A stretch of DNA of 63,390 nucleotides. Source: Fidelibacterota bacterium UBA7301. GTDB taxonomy: Bacteria > Fidelibacterota > Marinisomatia > Marinisomatales > TCS55. The DNA lies in NCBI GenBank assembly GCA_002471845.1, contig DKQT01000010.1, positions 71,804-135,193 on the forward strand, in the 5' to 3' direction. This document shows, one piece after another, positions 26,401 through 33,887 of the stretch (within the stretch, counting starts at the first letter, position 1; each line of letters opens with the position of its first letter). The position numbers and the translations under genes are program-made. The notes beneath the pieces are model-generated. The model ran no database searches, was not told where the DNA came from, and saw nothing but the letters and a program-made list of their open reading frames with translations.

Positions 26401-28970
26401 ATGTCCTTATGATTTACCGCATCCCCGGCCAAGGGACTTTGCCATGTTAATTCAGGCGGTGTAAAGTCGTATTGAAGTCCGGGAATGAAGGCGCGTTTGG
26501 TTTTATTACCGGCGCGGTCCCGGCCAGAAAAAGACATGGTATATAGAGCATTTTCAACTACCGTGGGATTATTGGCCAATTCTATTTGTGAATGTTCGCC
26601 CTCCATTCGTTCTTCCAAGGTTAACTCAGCCGTATAGGGCGCCAATGTATCTTCCACCCCGCCGAGCCAAATCCACTTGAATTCGCCCTGGTGTAAATCT
26701 TCAGTTAAAGAATAGGTCATAGCTGTCGTGTTTGAAATTGATTTAGGCAATGGGTACTCAATAACAATTTCTGGCATGGTGTAATCGTAGAGGATATCAG
26801 AAACAATAACAGTATCGGCAATATTACCGGCGCGGTCCGAACCGGTAAATAATATAGAATAAATGCCACCATCTTGAAGCTGGGGCATGTTGGTCAATGT
26901 TATACTGTCATGGAACCCGAACTCCAGTTCCGCTTCAGTCAGTTCTACAATATGGGGCGCATCAGGATCTTCTATTCCGCCGGAGACATTCCAGATTATA
27001 GCTCCCTGGTGCAAATTTTCAGAAATATCATAAGATACTGCCTGGTGATTGAGAGCAGCTCCCGTGTCAGGAGCTGTTTGTGTAAATACAGGGGGTGTGG
27101 TATCAAACAGGACATTTGTTATCCGAATCGGATCACTTTCATTCCCGGCTAAATCCTGACCGGTAAAAAGAATTGCGTAAAATGCACCGTCCGTCAACAC
27201 TGGCTCGTTTACCAGGTTTATGTGAATTTTTTCTGCCGGAGATAATTCATCCTCTGCCAAGGCTACTGTATGGGGAGATAAGGCGTCAGCCATGCCACCC
27301 ATCTGGGTCCATAAAAATTCTCCCGCCGAAAGCTGCTCACTGGAGGCATAGCTTACAGTCGCATCATTTATCGCCGCATCATCGAAGGGATAGATCATCG
27401 TCAGAACGGGTGGTGTAATATCGTAATGAACGGAGTCAATTCTAACCGTATCTGACACATTGCCGGCTAAATCGGAGCCGATGATGCTATAGCTGTAAAT
27501 ACTGCCGTCATTCAATTGGAAATAAGAAGATAAATCTGTATCCATGTCCGCCTTCACCGTATCCGTAAAATCGTGATGGTAGGGTGAATTTTCATCCGCA
27601 GCACCGCCTTGCCATTCAGCAATCACAACCCAGAATTGTATAGGTTCATTGGTAGAAATATCCATCAATTGGTGATTCACCCATTCCCCGGTTGCAGGAT
27701 TGTTAATGGCCAAAATTGGTGGCGTAATATCATAAATCACATCCTGCCGAATGGCGGGTTCGGACAAATTGCCGGCCCGGTCATAGGCGTATATCTCCGG
27801 ATCGTACATTACACCGTCCACCAGGTTGGTCTGATTAGTGGGTCTGAAGCGTTTTGAAACAATGATCTCTTCGCCTGTTAAAATAACAGTGTCTGCATGA
27901 ATATGGGCAAAATTGGAGTCCGGTGCCCAAACGATATAAGCAGAATCAACGGGTTCGGAAGCGGTAAAGGACAATAAAATATCCTTGAGATATTTATCCA
28001 TTTCCAATGCTAGGATGGGCGGACTGATATCATAAGTCAAGGGAACAATTGTTCGTTTAGTGGCCATATAGCCCTTTACACCTTTCCCGTCGAAATTCGC
28101 CTCGTAAGCCGCGCTGTCCTGCAGAACACTGTCGTTATCCAGTGCTATGGTATAATCCCCCCTTTTTAGCTGATTGAGGTCGATCCTGATACTATCCGTT
28201 TCACCCGGGATGACCCAGTTGATATAACCCCAGGACAAATCTCCATCCAGGTTATAGGCAATTGTGCTGTTATTCACATAACTAGAATCCGCCGGGCCCG
28301 TAAACCAGAAAATCGCTTCTGTTCCATCGGGACTCAGTTTTATATCCATAATGAGAACACCGTTGGAATCATATTCGAACATGTGGGTGATGTCCAAATC
28401 ATCATAATACTTATACAGGAATTTGTGCATGGATTTTCCATCGGGGCGTCGGAACCATTCATCCCGTGTTACGCGTCCTAGTGAATCATAATCCAGTTCT
28501 TTTCCGCCGTATTCAAACGCATCCACATCAAAAAAGCGGTAATTATCAGGTTTGTCTATTTCATTTATATCAGAAGTTGTAAAGCGGTCGTCCCACTTTT
28601 TAACTGAATCCACACCGAAAACCCATTTGATATAAGACAAGGATTGAGACTCCCGGCCAAAAATGGTCTGGTAAAAAACGTGTCCTGAACTATTCACCAT
28701 ATCTTTCTGTCTGATAATTGTATTGGATTCAATATAGGAGAATTGTTCCTGGGCTGTAACGTTTCCCTGTCTATCAACATTGGCTTTGATGAGCAGGCGG
28801 TCAAGGTCATCATACTCCGCACGGATGTGATCTTTTTTTAGGACTTCTGACTTTGGAACGTTGTGCCCGGTGAGAAAATCATGTTCCGTTAAAAAGTATT
28901 TCACCTGGCGCTGACCGGCCGTCAGGAGAAGTAAAATTAGTGTCAGGGCTGCGAGTTTGGCGGTTTTCAC
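20484..28970 (-). CDS. Giant secreted repeat protein (2828 residues, 23 Ig-like repeats)
   Basis: A signal peptide (residues 1-20) is followed by an N-terminal region (about 25-300) with 'YDxLGRVTRDE'-type segments recalling RHS/YD-repeat sequences (YDDLDRLLIK, YDSLGRVTRDEW, FEYDSNG). Then come 23 repeats of about 105 residues, each starting near 'YDxTPPxL..xP' and containing '..SE.L..G...W...GG..D...PH...L...EL..G' and 'L.DG..Y.I.F.G.DxAGN'. Each reads as a beta-sandwich. A C-terminal domain of about 110 residues (AGNWYYKGQIIEVVWVFEPD onward) does not repeat. No T9SS sorting domain, LPxTG or membrane anchor is visible, so how it stays at the surface is unclear. A long adhesin or surface filament is the likeliest role. 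It is a single-gene unit: 91 bases from the gene downstream and 289 from the one upstream. Confidence 0.85.
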   Translation of the reverse strand: MKTAKLAALTLILLLLTAGQRQVKYFLTEHDFLTGHNVPKSEVLKKDHIRAEYDDLDRLLIKANVDRQGNVTAQEQFSYIESNTIIRQKDMVNSSGHVFYQTIFGRESQSLSYIKWVFGVDSVKKWDDRFTTSDINEIDKPDNYRFFDVDAFEYGGKELDYDSLGRVTRDEWFRRPDGKSMHKFLYKYYDDLDITHMFEYDSNGVLIMDIKLSPDGTEAIFWFTGPADSSYVNNSTIAYNLDGDLSWGYINWVIPGETDSIRIDLNQLKRGDYTIALDNDSVLQDSAAYEANFDGKGVKGYMATKRTIVPLTYDISPPILALEMDKYLKDILLSFTASEPVDSAYIVWAPDSNFAHIHADTVILTGEEIIVSKRFRPTNQTNLVDGVMYDPEIYAYDRAGNLSEPAIRQDVIYDITPPILAINNPATGEWVNHQLMDISTNEPIQFWVVIAEWQGGAADENSPYHHDFTDTVKADMDTDLSSYFQLNDGSIYSYSIIGSDLAGNVSDTVRIDSVHYDITPPVLTMIYPFDDAAINDATVSYASSEQLSAGEFLWTQMGGMADALSPHTVALAEDELSPAEKIHINLVNEPVLTDGAFYAILFTGQDLAGNESDPIRITNVLFDTTPPVFTQTAPDTGAALNHQAVSYDISENLHQGAIIWNVSGGIEDPDAPHIVELTEAELEFGFHDSITLTNMPQLQDGGIYSILFTGSDRAGNIADTVIVSDILYDYTMPEIVIEYPLPKSISNTTAMTYSLTEDLHQGEFKWIWLGGVEDTLAPYTAELTLEERMEGEHSQIELANNPTVVENALYTMSFSGRDRAGNKTKRAFIPGLQYDFTPPELTWQSPLAGDAVNHKDIHFENSELLDSGTITWSWVSGVADPDSIHAIALTGDELNGAEFGPAAIANSPPLVDGAEYNIFYSGFDPAGNESNHIFIQNVLYDITQPEITIIYPLPRSISRTSAVTYTLSEDLYEGQFKWIWLGGIVDPSAPYTAILNPEERKVGEHTEIELANNPMVVENALYTMSITGQDRAGNRSKRTFVPGLQYDFTPPELTILSPQDGDAINHKQVHFINSELLETGRMIWRWTGGNKDVNAPHTVDLVDEELRGKEMGPLAVINTPDLVDGAVYTLSYIAFDPAGNQSDTVRAVDILYDVTPPMLSFTYPEANIFTTETKLLFDASEDIYEFMINWDGRGREGDNHPVEFNSPDVLGAGSFNSDDLHIPELKDGYNYSITLNGADRAGNVATPAELTDIHIDLTPPEFTALLPESGAFIKNVEVGWTLSEDIASGKVFFQHMGAESKLEADLISVELKAGTRIPLALENSVTLRDGMNYSISIIGTDFAGNISEELKVENITYDISPPELSISHPKTDSFVNYLDVVYSVNEPLLSGRMEWINDRKEKMIYDLRAEDILSGKHVLVNYDIKPEEEMPYWIMIEGMDLAGNEANSINIRNVMFDITPPTLSILSPLPDSSINNSKLAISISEALELGSIRWEAVKGNDPRTPHIKALDGAQLKEGQFIDFEFSTPLELVNNVTYKITIDGTDLAGNASKPTSVDNILFDTTPPEFVDISPVDGEFIREPNITYTLTEDLKDGKIYFDHVGGTADPKPTHMITMAGSKKQKGTRGGKLPASFIRLVNGAVYNIRFEGMDAAGNVSPETILQNIVFDNEVPTISISAPGINSFVNHESISFSLSEDLAEGKILLTHVAGKNDPNSPHESGLDEAGRKMGVFENKVFSELNWVDGATYNLTISGSDRAGNEAKESLVKNITYDVTPPVLSIGNINNNSYINHNTLSYSLSENLAAGTLTYIHIDGAADARSPQTVELTGKELLAGDFIHQQLANGPNLVNGAVYNIEFNGTDPAGNEATPLSFTNVSFDNQAPEMSISRPIDSEQIKTTVISYMSNEMLESATVIFEQTRGTIDINSPHNINLTGAQLTDGVHSDFDLGITAQLADGGRYRVTVEAFDKARNQAKITPINDVLFDVLPPALSLTSPIGGSHVNSAKVTYATTEEMGKGKMTFTRIGGAEDPESPHVIELVGGRLKQGDHYEESFDGDMSLQDGSIYAIEFSGEDLAGNVAVNVSTNNITYDTFPPIMSVSKPAANGFYKQVLLDYELNEPLTSGKIIFERRGGTADPMSPHEIELSGDQLSAGQKSGININALTDLASNATYNVRVEGTDLAGNLGQSDEIMGVTFDNIEPEIAITSPAPDSYINNTLLGLRTNEVLSEAKVVWTWVEGNPDGEGTHESKLVGDQLRDGNYPEVNFDPPPVLTSGARYRVIFFGTDRAGNSSTFELGTLFFDNVPPVITGLFPVTNRFTNTNEVSYELDEHLLMATLAWNPVDGSAPVSIDWTGDELNPGTFGQGKLHHQTDLTDGSVYNLEVTAIDRSGNEAVITLSENVTYDKSKPKFTQVFPSTSSRVNSQLLKWNINEEIVAGKYTWIHMGGKADPAAPHTFELTPELYIAGAHDNSTLPELNLVTDAMYRITLEGTDKAGNTGKKFIMSIVYDDVPPKLEITYPEPNSAKNHLDVAYHISEGLSSGQFIYTQIGGEPDPNSPVTFDLTGVELETFFESPKLPQNPPVLNDGSIYSIVFKGKDLAMNSSESAVVDSVKYDVTRPVIIIHNPEPNSNLMGTEISIEISEDLKDGKMVWTRIGGLKDRVTRHKIPLFNEYLTEGLHPHAKLPMDESLSASVIYALSVEAQDFALNQAEPVNVEGIEYIRSMAGNWYYKGQIIEVVWVFEPDESRIKGNFMQGLSLGTKISDQEKGKFSFDFSKKPWVLTLEMDNPEKSRISLMEFLDNTHMRVVTGEKKPRSWQDGEVMEYEWRPN
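20815..28048 (-). repeat. Array of 23 diverged ~314-bp coding repeats
   Basis: Inside the giant gene, the segment encoding 'YD(I/V/T)TPP' recurs every 305-320 bases, 23 times by my reading. Copies differ at most third positions and many residues, so most duplications are old. Boundaries are approximate. Confidence 0.8.
25510..26800 (-). repeat. Recent two-repeat tandem duplication (period about 640 bp)
   Basis: Repeats 5-6 (about 26150-26800) and 7-8 (about 25510-26150) resemble each other far more than other copies: YPLPKS/YPLPRS, FKWIWLGGV/FKWIWLGGI, ANNPTVVENALYTMS/ANNPMVVENALYTMS, GLQYDFTPPEL in both. The duplicated unit is a pair of repeats, so the array grows two domains at a time. Confidence 0.75.
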
Positions 28971-29146
28971 AAGCCCTTAATTTATGAGGGAAATTCCCCT
29001 ATGGAAATGGAGGATTTTTAAAACTCACCCCATATAGGTTGAAAAAATAATATTTTACGATTCTTTAGGATTGGAATGTTGAACTGCGTGAATTATTTCC
29101 ACACTGTTGTTTTTGTGAATGGGTGGTGCAACGAATCATTATGTAG

Positions 29147-29165
29147 GACGAGCATCCTGCTTGTC
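29147..29165. repeat. Isolated GC-rich hairpin in the 28971-29259 intergenic gap
   Basis: GACGAGCA-TCC-TGCTTGTC folds into an 8-bp stem with one G-U pair. It has no U run on either side, so it is not an intrinsic terminator. It may be a REP-type palindrome, but I see no second copy in the window. The rest of the 289-base gap has no recognisable gene; it should hold the promoter of the giant gene. Confidence 0.4.
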
Positions 29166-29259
29166 GTGGAGAATCAAGATGATTGTCCAACTTCCTCATC
29201 GTTTCCATCCAATATATGGTATCCTTTATATAGGCAAATCGAAATGGTGGAAAGATTTA

Positions 29260-30306
29260 TTATTCCCCATTTTCTTCAGCGCGGCGCTTTTGACGAAGCT
29301 GATCTTTCGCCAATTCACGCATATCGGCTACCTCATCAGACTCATCCATAATCTCTACGCCCAACAGCGTTTCGATACAGTCTTCTAAAGTGACGAGTCC
29401 TGTGGTCCCGCCAAATTCATCTTTTACAATAAACATATGGGATCGGGTTTTGGTGAACTTATTAAGCACCGATTCTACCGTTTGCTCCTCGTAAACCCAA
29501 TCCACAGGATCAACAATATCGGCCATGGATTTTTCGAAATAATCGTCCGCCATGGTCTCCAATAAGGTATCTTTATATACGATGCCGATAATTTCATCAA
29601 TATTCTCATGAAAAATGGGGATGCGTGAAAAGTTTATATCTTCATGGGCATCCATGACCTGCCCCACCGTTTGATTGTCTTCAAGAGCAAATATGACAGA
29701 CCGCGGTGTGAGAATTTCATCCACATTCATTTCTTTTAACCGGAATAAGTTTTCGATGATATCTGATTCTTGTTCGTCAATGGAACCTTCATCCTCTCCC
29801 ATTTCGGCCATAGCTGTAATTTCTTCCCTACTGACCTTTTTAATTTCATCCTCATCCGGTGTTAACTTTGCAGATAAAGCCTTGCTCAACCAGACGAAAG
29901 GGAATGTGATTACCATTAAAATACGAATCAAATAAGCGGAGGGACTGGCCAATTTTCGCCAATAGGTTGCGCCGATTGTTTTAGGAATAATCTCTGAAAA
30001 AATCAAAATACAAAAAGTCAAAATCCCGGTAGCAAGCGCCACCGCACCTGAACCGAATACATGCAAGGCCTGGGCACCGACACCGGCGGCGCCAACGGTA
30101 TTGGCGATAGTATTCAATGTCAGGATTGCCGCCAGGGGACGATTGATATCATCCTTTAGGGCTTGAAGTAGTTTTCCGCTGCGATGATTAGTCTTCACCA
30201 AAGTACCGATGTGGGAATGGGTTACAGAAAGAATTACTGATTCCAGAGTGGAACAGATAAAAGATACGCCCAGAGCGAGAAAGAAATAACCGAGTAATGT
30301 GGACAT
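29260..30306 (-). CDS. CNNM/CorC-family membrane protein (DUF21 + CBS pair)
   Basis: 348 residues. Residues 1-155 are the DUF21/CNNM transmembrane domain (LESVILSVTHSHIGTLVKTN; DINRPLAAILTLNTIANTVG; IFSEIIPKTIGATYW). Residues about 205-330 hold two CBS domains (MNVDEILTPRSVIFALED; FIVKDEFGGTTGLVTLEDCI). The protein ends soon after the second CBS, so the C-terminal CorC_HlyC domain of the longer relatives is missing. The family is linked to Mg2+/Co2+ transport or resistance; 'hemolysin' is a historical label. The next gene starts 15 bases away on the same strand and they are likely one transcript. Confidence 0.85.
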   Translation of the reverse strand: MSTLLGYFFLALGVSFICSTLESVILSVTHSHIGTLVKTNHRSGKLLQALKDDINRPLAAILTLNTIANTVGAAGVGAQALHVFGSGAVALATGILTFCILIFSEIIPKTIGATYWRKLASPSAYLIRILMVITFPFVWLSKALSAKLTPDEDEIKKVSREEITAMAEMGEDEGSIDEQESDIIENLFRLKEMNVDEILTPRSVIFALEDNQTVGQVMDAHEDINFSRIPIFHENIDEIIGIVYKDTLLETMADDYFEKSMADIVDPVDWVYEEQTVESVLNKFTKTRSHMFIVKDEFGGTTGLVTLEDCIETLLGVEIMDESDEVADMRELAKDQLRQKRRAEENGE

Positions 30307-30320
30307 TTTCTACATCAAAC

Positions 30321-31052
30321 TTACGCAGTATCGAATGTAGTAAACCCTCCTTTTTCTTGCCTATTTACCACAATCCACATAGGGAGATAAATCAACCCCA
30401 TCAAAGCAAACCCTACTATTTCAAAAGTAAACAGATAATAAGGCCAATCACCGATAAGAAAGGGACTGTCTCCGCCTGGTTTTTCACAGATAAACCAATA
30501 GTTGGTGCCACCACCCATAATTTTATTTACAATACCCATGATGAATACGACGCCGTTAGTAATCAAAAATGTATTGAGCAGGGATCCCTTGCGGCATCGC
30601 ATCCCATCCACCAAAATGAGCCAAATGACGTTAAGAATAACGATCCCGTGGGAGAGGAAATTCCAGAAGATGGAAATATCCCCATAAGGCCAGCGCATGG
30701 GATCCGGTGTTAGAATGGACTGAAGCGCACCAGCCAATCCCCAGAAAAATGCCAATTCAAAGGCCGGCTGGGATTTTTTCCACAAGGCATAGCTAGACAG
30801 GAATAAACTGAAACCGCACATGTGAAGTGAGAGGTCTTCCTTAATAGTAAAATCATCAATATAGAGTTGAAAGAAATCAAAAAGAACTTCCTGGAAAATG
30901 GTAAACACAGCCAGGAATATTGCCATACCGATCCGCTGTTCGGCAGTCATGTACTTTTTACCAATGAATGGAAGAAGCAACCAAATAGCCAGACAACCGA
31001 TTAGGTAAAAATTATGTTCAGTGCCGAAGGTGGGAAAATCTGCTGGGGACAT
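30321..31052 (-). CDS. TIGR02206/YwaF-like integral membrane protein
   Basis: 243 residues with six or seven hydrophobic segments. The family signature is visible: FGTEHNFYLIGCLAIWLLLP, LSLHMCGFSLFLSSYALW, PDPMRWPYGDISIFWNFLSH, and NKIMGGGTNYWFICEKP. Members are widespread and of unknown function; the conserved polar residues in the membrane (H, E, N) suggest transport or binding of a small molecule. Upstream of the CNNM gene and probably cotranscribed. Confidence 0.8.
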   Translation of the reverse strand: MSPADFPTFGTEHNFYLIGCLAIWLLLPFIGKKYMTAEQRIGMAIFLAVFTIFQEVLFDFFQLYIDDFTIKEDLSLHMCGFSLFLSSYALWKKSQPAFELAFFWGLAGALQSILTPDPMRWPYGDISIFWNFLSHGIVILNVIWLILVDGMRCRKGSLLNTFLITNGVVFIMGIVNKIMGGGTNYWFICEKPGGDSPFLIGDWPYYLFTFEIVGFALMGLIYLPMWIVVNRQEKGGFTTFDTA

Positions 31053-31201
31053 GGGAATAACTTATTGCAAGTTTTTAATTCGACGACTTTTGATCATTAA
31101 AATTTTAAAATGAATAATTCCTGAAAATATATGTAAATATTTGAATTTTTTATTGGGGTCAATTTTTGAATTTCGGAATAGTTTGATCAAGGCTAAATGG
31201 C

Positions 31202-32014
31202 TTAGACCTTTTGGAATGCCTTGGCCAAATATAAAGCATCACCATCTTTGAAGGCATTGTAGATCTTGGAATCCTTTACACCGGCAAAATCCTGGAAGGC
31301 CGTTTGAAGAAAGCCGGGAACGTGTTTCTGGATCATTTCCACTTTTCTTACATGGATTTTATCCAACGCATGGAGTACCTGTTCCGTAATTGTTTCTTCT
31401 TGGATCAATTTTAAATCAGGATGGTATAATGCCTTTTCCGTAGTATCCAGTAGTCCTTTTTGCCGTAAATCCACCCAGCAGAAATATCCTTGGGGTTTAA
31501 GAACCCGGGCCACCTCATTTACAAATGCATCCATATTGCCATAACAGTGGGATGATTCCACGTTGAGAACCACATCAAAGGTATAGTCCTCAAATGGAAG
31601 TGATTCCGCATCCCCTTGTACAAAGGATAAATTATTTACATCCTTATGCAAATCTGAGGATAATTCTATGGCGGAAGGAGAATAATCCAATCCTGTCATT
31701 TTTTCTGGTTTATAATACCGCGCTACAAACGATGCGCCCCCACCCCGCCCGGAACCTACCTCTAATACATTTGCCCCTTTTATGGGTACTTGGGATGCGG
31801 CATAGTGATAAAGCTGGATGAAGAGGCGGTCCTGCTCATCCTTGGAGGACAATTCAAGTTCAGGAGTCCCATTGGATGGTTTAAATCCATAATTCATGAA
31901 AGACCAGTCTGTCTCCCGGCCGCGATGGGCCAGGCGTTGGTACCACCACTTCCATGTGGCCCGTTTGATAGCGGGAGAAAAGTTCAGGATTGTAACGAAT
32001 AATTTTGCGAGCAT
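31202..32014 (-). CDS. Class I SAM-dependent methyltransferase
   Basis: 270 residues from the ATG at 32014; a GTG five codons earlier (32029) is also possible, but it overlaps the G-rich ribosome-binding region. Motif I is VLEVGSGRGGGASFVARYY, followed by LDYSPSAIELS, the acidic post-I GDAESLPFEDYTFDVVLNVE, and ARVLKPQGYFCWVDL. The GRGGGASF variant is shared with plant/bacterial lipid and quinone methylases and mycobacterial phthiotriol methylases. The substrate is unknown; lipid or quinone-like is a guess. About 180 bases separate it from the gene upstream, with a short frame between. Confidence 0.85.
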   Translation of the reverse strand: MLAKLFVTILNFSPAIKRATWKWWYQRLAHRGRETDWSFMNYGFKPSNGTPELELSSKDEQDRLFIQLYHYAASQVPIKGANVLEVGSGRGGGASFVARYYKPEKMTGLDYSPSAIELSSDLHKDVNNLSFVQGDAESLPFEDYTFDVVLNVESSHCYGNMDAFVNEVARVLKPQGYFCWVDLRQKGLLDTTEKALYHPDLKLIQEETITEQVLHALDKIHVRKVEMIQKHVPGFLQTAFQDFAGVKDSKIYNAFKDGDALYLAKAFQKV

Positions 32015-32026
32015 TGATTTAGGACC

Positions 32027-32068
32027 CACCCCCTATTTCCCTCTTTTTCAAGAGAAGGGGAAACGGTG
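32027..32068. repeat. Imperfect palindrome between methyltransferase and small ORF
   Basis: CACC..CTCTT..AAGAG..GGTG can form a nested hairpin. It holds the stop codon of the 47-residue frame and the G-rich ribosome-binding region of the methyltransferase. It resembles the C/G-rich palindrome at 33851-33883 in layout but not closely in sequence. Confidence 0.35.
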
Positions 32069-32191
32069 AATCATTGATTGGGTAAATTCCTTTAATTTGG
32101 GGAGTGAGTTTCCACATACTTCAACAAACTTATAAGCGGTTATTCCTTCGGTCTCAACTTCCACAAATACATCTGGATTTTTTTCATGCAA
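32048..32191 (-). CDS. Possible 47-residue protein (TTG start)
   Basis: The TTG at 32191, just after the TAG stop of the upstream gene, opens MHEKNPDVFVEVETEGITAY, KFVEVCGNSLPKLKEFTQSM, IHRFPFS. The composition looks coding: alternating hydrophobic residues and no runs. The last residues fall in the palindrome at 32027-32068, so the palindrome may have inserted into and shortened the gene. No clear Shine-Dalgarno. No family recognised. Confidence 0.4.
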   Translation of the reverse strand: MHEKNPDVFVEVETEGITAYKFVEVCGNSLPKLKEFTQSMIHRFPFS

Positions 32192-32193
32192 GA

Positions 32194-32466
32194 CTAATCT
32201 TTATCTTCATAGTCAATAAGGATTTCCAACTTTTCATTAATTTCTTCAACACCTTTTCGAACTTTTCGCACCTCATCATTTGGACTACCGTGAAATAAAA
32301 TGGCAGCAATGATGATAATCCTGAATGCCTGCCAATAAGTGATCATTTTAAATCCAAATACTTCTGGGATGGTCATATTCCAAAGCCATTGAAAAAGGAT
32401 TGAAATTAGTAGTGTGATGCCGATTATGAGGGCAATCACAAATGGAATTATGACTAACATTTCCAT
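32194..32466 (-). CDS. 90-residue two-helix membrane protein with coiled-coil tail
   Basis: Two hydrophobic segments (IIPFVIALIIGITLLISILF at 5-24 and AFRIIIIAAILF at about 47-58), then a charged helix likely to form a coiled coil (EVRKVRKGVEEINEKLEILI). The topology puts the charged tail in the cytosol. No family recognised. The gene lies between the M20 peptidase and methyltransferase genes, 70 bases from the former, on the same strand. Confidence 0.65.
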   Translation of the reverse strand: MEMLVIIPFVIALIIGITLLISILFQWLWNMTIPEVFGFKMITYWQAFRIIIIAAILFHGSPNDEVRKVRKGVEEINEKLEILIDYEDKD

Positions 32467-32536
32467 AATGGGTTCCTTTCAGTTGAATTTTGTTAGGAAT
32501 ATAAAGTATGTTTTTTAACTCACCCTATATTAAAAC

Positions 32537-33817
32537 TCACCGCGTCAATCGATAAATTAAAATCGCCGCTCTCGTGGTCGTTTTCGGGAAGGAAGTTAGA
32601 TCCAATCCTTCATCAGCTGAATGATCGCCAAAACCATCAGGGCCCATGCCGGCCAAGGATGCATCTACATGGGGCGCTACAAATGAAATATCCGCTGCCC
32701 CCCGTTTGCTCGGGTCTAAGGGTTCCAGTTCGCCATAACCCAAGGCTAGGTTTACGTTTTCCATTTGATCCAGGAGTGCATAATTTGCTTTGGTTGGTTC
32801 CATGGGAGGATAACTGGTTTTAAAGGTGATATCCGCCGATGTTTGGGGCAAATTTTGTGAAGCAATTTCTTTCATGCGTTTCATGGCATTTTCTAATTGG
32901 GGAATTGAAATAGTGCGAATCCCCCCATGAACGGTCACAGATTGGGAGACAACATTTGTTTTTCCAAAGGTTGTACCCCGTGAATTTACAGGATCGTAAG
33001 TGACATCGGTTCCGCCGACGATGGTGCCCGGGTTGAATGTGAGGTATTCTTCCGGTGCTAATTCTTCCCGAAATGCATTCAAAATCCGTGATGCTTCAAA
33101 GATCGCTCCATAGCCGAGTTTGTCCTTAAATATTTGAGATGAGTGGCCTTGAACACCTTTTACGGTCAACATCCAGGAAGAAGCACTGCGGCGTGCCACA
33201 GTGCCTGTATTCATGCCAACAGCCCCTTCAAATCCCAAGCCGATATTGGCCCACTTCCCTGCTTCCACCAGTTCTTTCCGTACGATGGCCACGTCCCCAC
33301 CGGTTTTTTCTTCATCCCCGATGAACACCAAAGTGAGGTTCATATCTTTCAATGTGCCGATATGTTTTAGTGCTTTCATGATATACACCATGGATACATC
33401 ACCCGCTTTCATATCCGAAACGCCGGGACCGTATGCAGTATCACCATCGCGTATGAATTTCTGGAATGGGTGATCCGGTTCAAATACCGTATCTAAATGG
33501 CCGATGAGGAGAATGTTTTTTCCTTTACCCCCTCGCATTTCAGCGAAGAGATGGCCGGACCGTTTAATTTCTTTGGGATAGGTCACCCAATAGGTATTAA
33601 ACCCAAGTTTGTCTAATTCTGCCTGTAAGATTTTACCGACTTTTTTATTCCCCTTAATGTTGAGAGAACCACTGTTAATATTGACGAGTTTTTCCACCAA
33701 ATCGATGGCATTTTCGGTATGCTTCTCGACATAGGATTGGATCTGTTTTTCCTCACTGGACAGGGATTGGGAAAAGCCTATGGTTAGTGTTAGTAGGATT
33801 GGTATTATGTGTTTCAT
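32537..33817 (-). CDS. M20-family metallopeptidase, exported
   Basis: 426 residues. Signal peptide (1-18, ending GFSQS). Zinc ligands of the M20/M25/M40 family are seen: His107-x-Asp109 (LIGHLDTVFE), Asp135 (GPGVSDMKAGD), the catalytic Glu pair (IGDEEKTGGD, near 168), and a C-terminal His (GDHSADE). A dimerisation domain lies between, with VQGHSSQ. It resembles glutamate carboxypeptidase-type enzymes that remove C-terminal glutamate from peptides or folates. With the 5-oxoproline genes immediately upstream, release of Glu or pyroglutamyl compounds in the periplasm is plausible but inferred. Seventy bases separate it from pxpA. Confidence 0.85.
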   Translation of the reverse strand: MKHIIPILLTLTIGFSQSLSSEEKQIQSYVEKHTENAIDLVEKLVNINSGSLNIKGNKKVGKILQAELDKLGFNTYWVTYPKEIKRSGHLFAEMRGGKGKNILLIGHLDTVFEPDHPFQKFIRDGDTAYGPGVSDMKAGDVSMVYIMKALKHIGTLKDMNLTLVFIGDEEKTGGDVAIVRKELVEAGKWANIGLGFEGAVGMNTGTVARRSASSWMLTVKGVQGHSSQIFKDKLGYGAIFEASRILNAFREELAPEEYLTFNPGTIVGGTDVTYDPVNSRGTTFGKTNVVSQSVTVHGGIRTISIPQLENAMKRMKEIASQNLPQTSADITFKTSYPPMEPTKANYALLDQMENVNLALGYGELEPLDPSKRGAADISFVAPHVDASLAGMGPDGFGDHSADEGLDLTSFPKTTTRAAILIYRLTR

Positions 33818-33850
33818 GTTGTTTCCTTTTTGACTTACAATAATTTTTTT

Positions 33851-33883
33851 CTCCCCCTATACGAAGGGGGACCGTGGGGGGAG
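33851..33883. repeat. C/G-rich palindrome between pxpA and the M20 gene
   Basis: CTCCCCC..GGGGG..GGGGGAG: the first arm can pair with either of two G tracts. On the minus transcript it is followed by A residues, so it is not an intrinsic terminator. It is possibly a REP-type element or an mRNA stabiliser. Confidence 0.4.
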
Positions 33884-33887
33884 TTAA

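Noticed and set aside
20484..28970. Many plus-strand open frames of 60-100 codons within the giant gene
   Set aside because: They recur with the 314-bp period as mirror images of the coding repeats and have no ribosome-binding sites.
29147..29165. Terminator for the CNNM or giant gene
   Set aside because: No T run follows the stem on either strand.
33851..33883. Intrinsic terminator after pxpA
   Set aside because: On the minus transcript the stem is followed by A residues, not U residues.
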